From positions 1 to 64,000 of the forward strand of contig NZ_LFIO01001579.1 in the NCBI RefSeq assembly GCF_001187535.1: DNA of 64,000 nucleotides, written 5' to 3'. The notes below the pieces were generated by a model that was not told where the DNA came from, did no database searches, and saw only the letters and a list, made by a program, of their open reading frames with translations. The position numbers and the translations under genes are program-made. Source of the stretch: Rhizobium ecuadorense (GTDB lineage: Bacteria; Pseudomonadota; Alphaproteobacteria; Rhizobiales; Rhizobiaceae). Position 1 is the first letter of the stretch. Each line of letters opens with the position of its first letter. This document shows positions 61,946 to 64,000 of this stretch, in pieces.

Positions 61946-62556
61946 CCACCGACATAAAGCATATTGTTTTCGATATCGGCAAAGTCCTCATTCATTACGA
62001 TCCGCATCTTCCCTTCAGCCGGCTCATTCCCGATGAGACCGAGCGCAACTGGTTCTTCGCCAATATCTGCACCCATGACTGGAATATCGAGCAGGACCGC
62101 GGCCGCACCTGGGCAGAAGCCGAAGCGCTGCTGATCGAAGCGCATCCGACCCGCGAGGAGCATATCCGCGCCTTCCGCAAATACTGGCACGAGATGGTGC
62201 CGCATGCCTATGAGGACAGCGTCGCCATCATGGAGGGGCTCATCGCCGAGGGTCGGGACGTGACCATGCTCACCAACTTCGCCTCCGACACGTTTCGCGA
62301 AGCGCAGCAACGTTTCCCGTTCCTGACGAAACCGCGCGGCGTCACCGTCTCCGGCGATGTCGGCCTGATCAAGCCGGATATCGCCATCTACGAAACCCAT
62401 ACGAAGAGCTTCGGGCTCGATCCGGCCGCGACGATCTTCATCGACGACGCGCCGGTCAATGTCGAAGGCGCGAGAGCCTTCGGCTGGAATGCAGTGCTGT
62501 TTTCCGGCGCCGAGAAGCTGCGCAGCGATCTCGCCGCTTACGGCGTGAAGGTGTGA
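61942..62556 (+). CDS. HAD-family phosphatase, subfamily IA
   Basis: 204 aa. Motif I is VFDIGKVLIHYDP (nucleophile Asp10; the second Asp of DxD is replaced by Gly, as in the YihX/epoxide-hydrolase-N branch), motif II TNFASDTF, motif III with Lys in LIKPDIAIYE, motif IV IFIDDAPVNVEGA. Such enzymes hydrolyse sugar phosphates or haloalkanoate-like esters; substrate unknown. Translation is coupled to mutY by overlap, and the NTF2-like gene begins 5 nt after its stop codon. Confidence 0.88.
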   Translation: MTTDIKHIVFDIGKVLIHYDPHLPFSRLIPDETERNWFFANICTHDWNIEQDRGRTWAEAEALLIEAHPTREEHIRAFRKYWHEMVPHAYEDSVAIMEGLIAEGRDVTMLTNFASDTFREAQQRFPFLTKPRGVTVSGDVGLIKPDIAIYETHTKSFGLDPAATIFIDDAPVNVEGARAFGWNAVLFSGAEKLRSDLAAYGVKV

Positions 62557-62560
62557 GGCC

Positions 62561-62926
62561 ATGGCCTTCGACCCGGCAGAGGAAATCGAACGCTTCCACG
62601 CCGCCATCAACGCCCTCGATTTCCCCACCATCGAGGCCTATTTCGCCGAGGACGCCACCTATGTCTCGAACGGCGTCGGCAGCCTTGCCGGGCGGGGCGA
62701 GATCATGGCCGCCTTCCGGCGCTATTTCGACGATTATCCCGATCAGACGGCGGAAAATTCGCTGGTGGAAACGCTGACGCCGCTATCCGGCCGGGCCGTC
62801 TGGTCGCTGCGTGCCACCCACAGCCAGACGGGAAAGCCGCTGATCCGCGAGGGCGAGGAGACGATTACCTTCAATTCGGAAGGCCGCATCATCCGCGTCG
62901 ACGTCACCGACTACCAGGCCTTCTGA
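62561..62926 (+). CDS. NTF2-like (SnoaL-type) protein
   Basis: 121 aa. Cone-shaped NTF2 fold expected from AEEIERFHAAINALDFPTIE, YFAEDATYVSNGVGSLAGRG and VWSLRATHSQTGKPLIREGE. Members are enzymes (isomerases, cyclases) or binding proteins; no catalytic residue can be assigned. It is the third gene of the mutY unit (5-nt spacing). Confidence 0.85.
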   Translation: MAFDPAEEIERFHAAINALDFPTIEAYFAEDATYVSNGVGSLAGRGEIMAAFRRYFDDYPDQTAENSLVETLTPLSGRAVWSLRATHSQTGKPLIREGEETITFNSEGRIIRVDVTDYQAF

Positions 62927-62950
62927 CGATTAGATCGCCAAAAATAGAAG

Positions 62951-62976
62951 ACGCCCGGGGTTCGAGCCCCGGGCGC
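62951..62976. terminator. Strong GC hairpin between convergent genes
   Basis: 9-bp perfect stem CGCCCGGGG/CCCCGGGCG with a 6-nt loop; on the minus strand a T run (TATTTTTGG) follows after 7 nt. It probably ends ccrM transcripts and may serve the mutY unit as well. Confidence 0.65.
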
Positions 62977-63040
62977 CTTGGCCTTCTTCCGCAACTGGAG
63001 GAAACCGGAAGAAGCTGTTTCGATCTTGCGAAAGTGCTGC

Positions 63041-64000
<960 letters not shown>

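Overview
The window looks like chromosomal DNA of an alphaproteobacterium of the Rhizobium etli/leguminosarum type. This rests on high GC with C/G-ending codons, a CcrM-type adenine methyltransferase, GcrA-like and DUF982 proteins, and many mosaic palindromic intergenic repeats typical of Rhizobium. Housekeeping genes (ppdK, smc, a dsbA-like gene, dciA, mutY, ccrM) fill the right end; the left two thirds mixes core and accessory genes. The species assignment is an inference from gene content, not from a search.

Layout. 0-15 kb holds single-gene units: an exported RidA protein divergent from a TetR regulator with two operators between them, a membrane-bound class III cyclase, a DinB protein, an ABC exporter with a clear terminator, a NYN-LOTUS protein, an OmpR-type two-component pair, a GT25 glycosyltransferase, a deaminase and a methyltransferase. 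15.7-20.3 kb is a compact phage-like control region. An S24 (CI/LexA-type) repressor diverges from a tightly overlapping leftward run of seven small genes (zinc ribbon, three HTH proteins including a GcrA homologue, two possible replication-type proteins, one unknown). A GGTA-N7-TACC palindrome lies at the repressor promoter and again before a second two-gene unit; a 19-bp tandem repeat lies between. No capsid, tail or integrase gene is visible.

20.8-35.3 kb carries a polysaccharide-lyase-like exported protein, tRNA-Pro(CGG), a fused phosphoserine-aminotransferase/phosphoglycerate-dehydrogenase-like protein, an MFS exporter, an intact IS481-family element, and a leftward PspA-YiaA-Aas group divergent from a TetR gene with three TGAACG-N-CGTTCA operators, probably a membrane-lipid maintenance unit. 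35.8-44.5 kb is an accessory island: an SDR gene, a single-HKD phospholipase-D-family protein, a second copy of the SDR 3' end, and a complete type I restriction-modification operon (hsdM-hsdS-hsdR) that ends 4 nt from the 3' end of tRNA-Gln(TTG).

44.6-64 kb holds a metallo-beta-lactamase-fold hydrolase, a DCC protein overlapping a saccharopine-dehydrogenase/DUF4166 protein, small unknown proteins and lipoproteins, ppdK, smc, the dsbA-like gene, a Fic toxin-antitoxin pair, dciA divergent from mutY-HAD-NTF2, and the 3' part of ccrM cut by the window edge. At least four families of palindromic repeats occupy the intergenic spaces.
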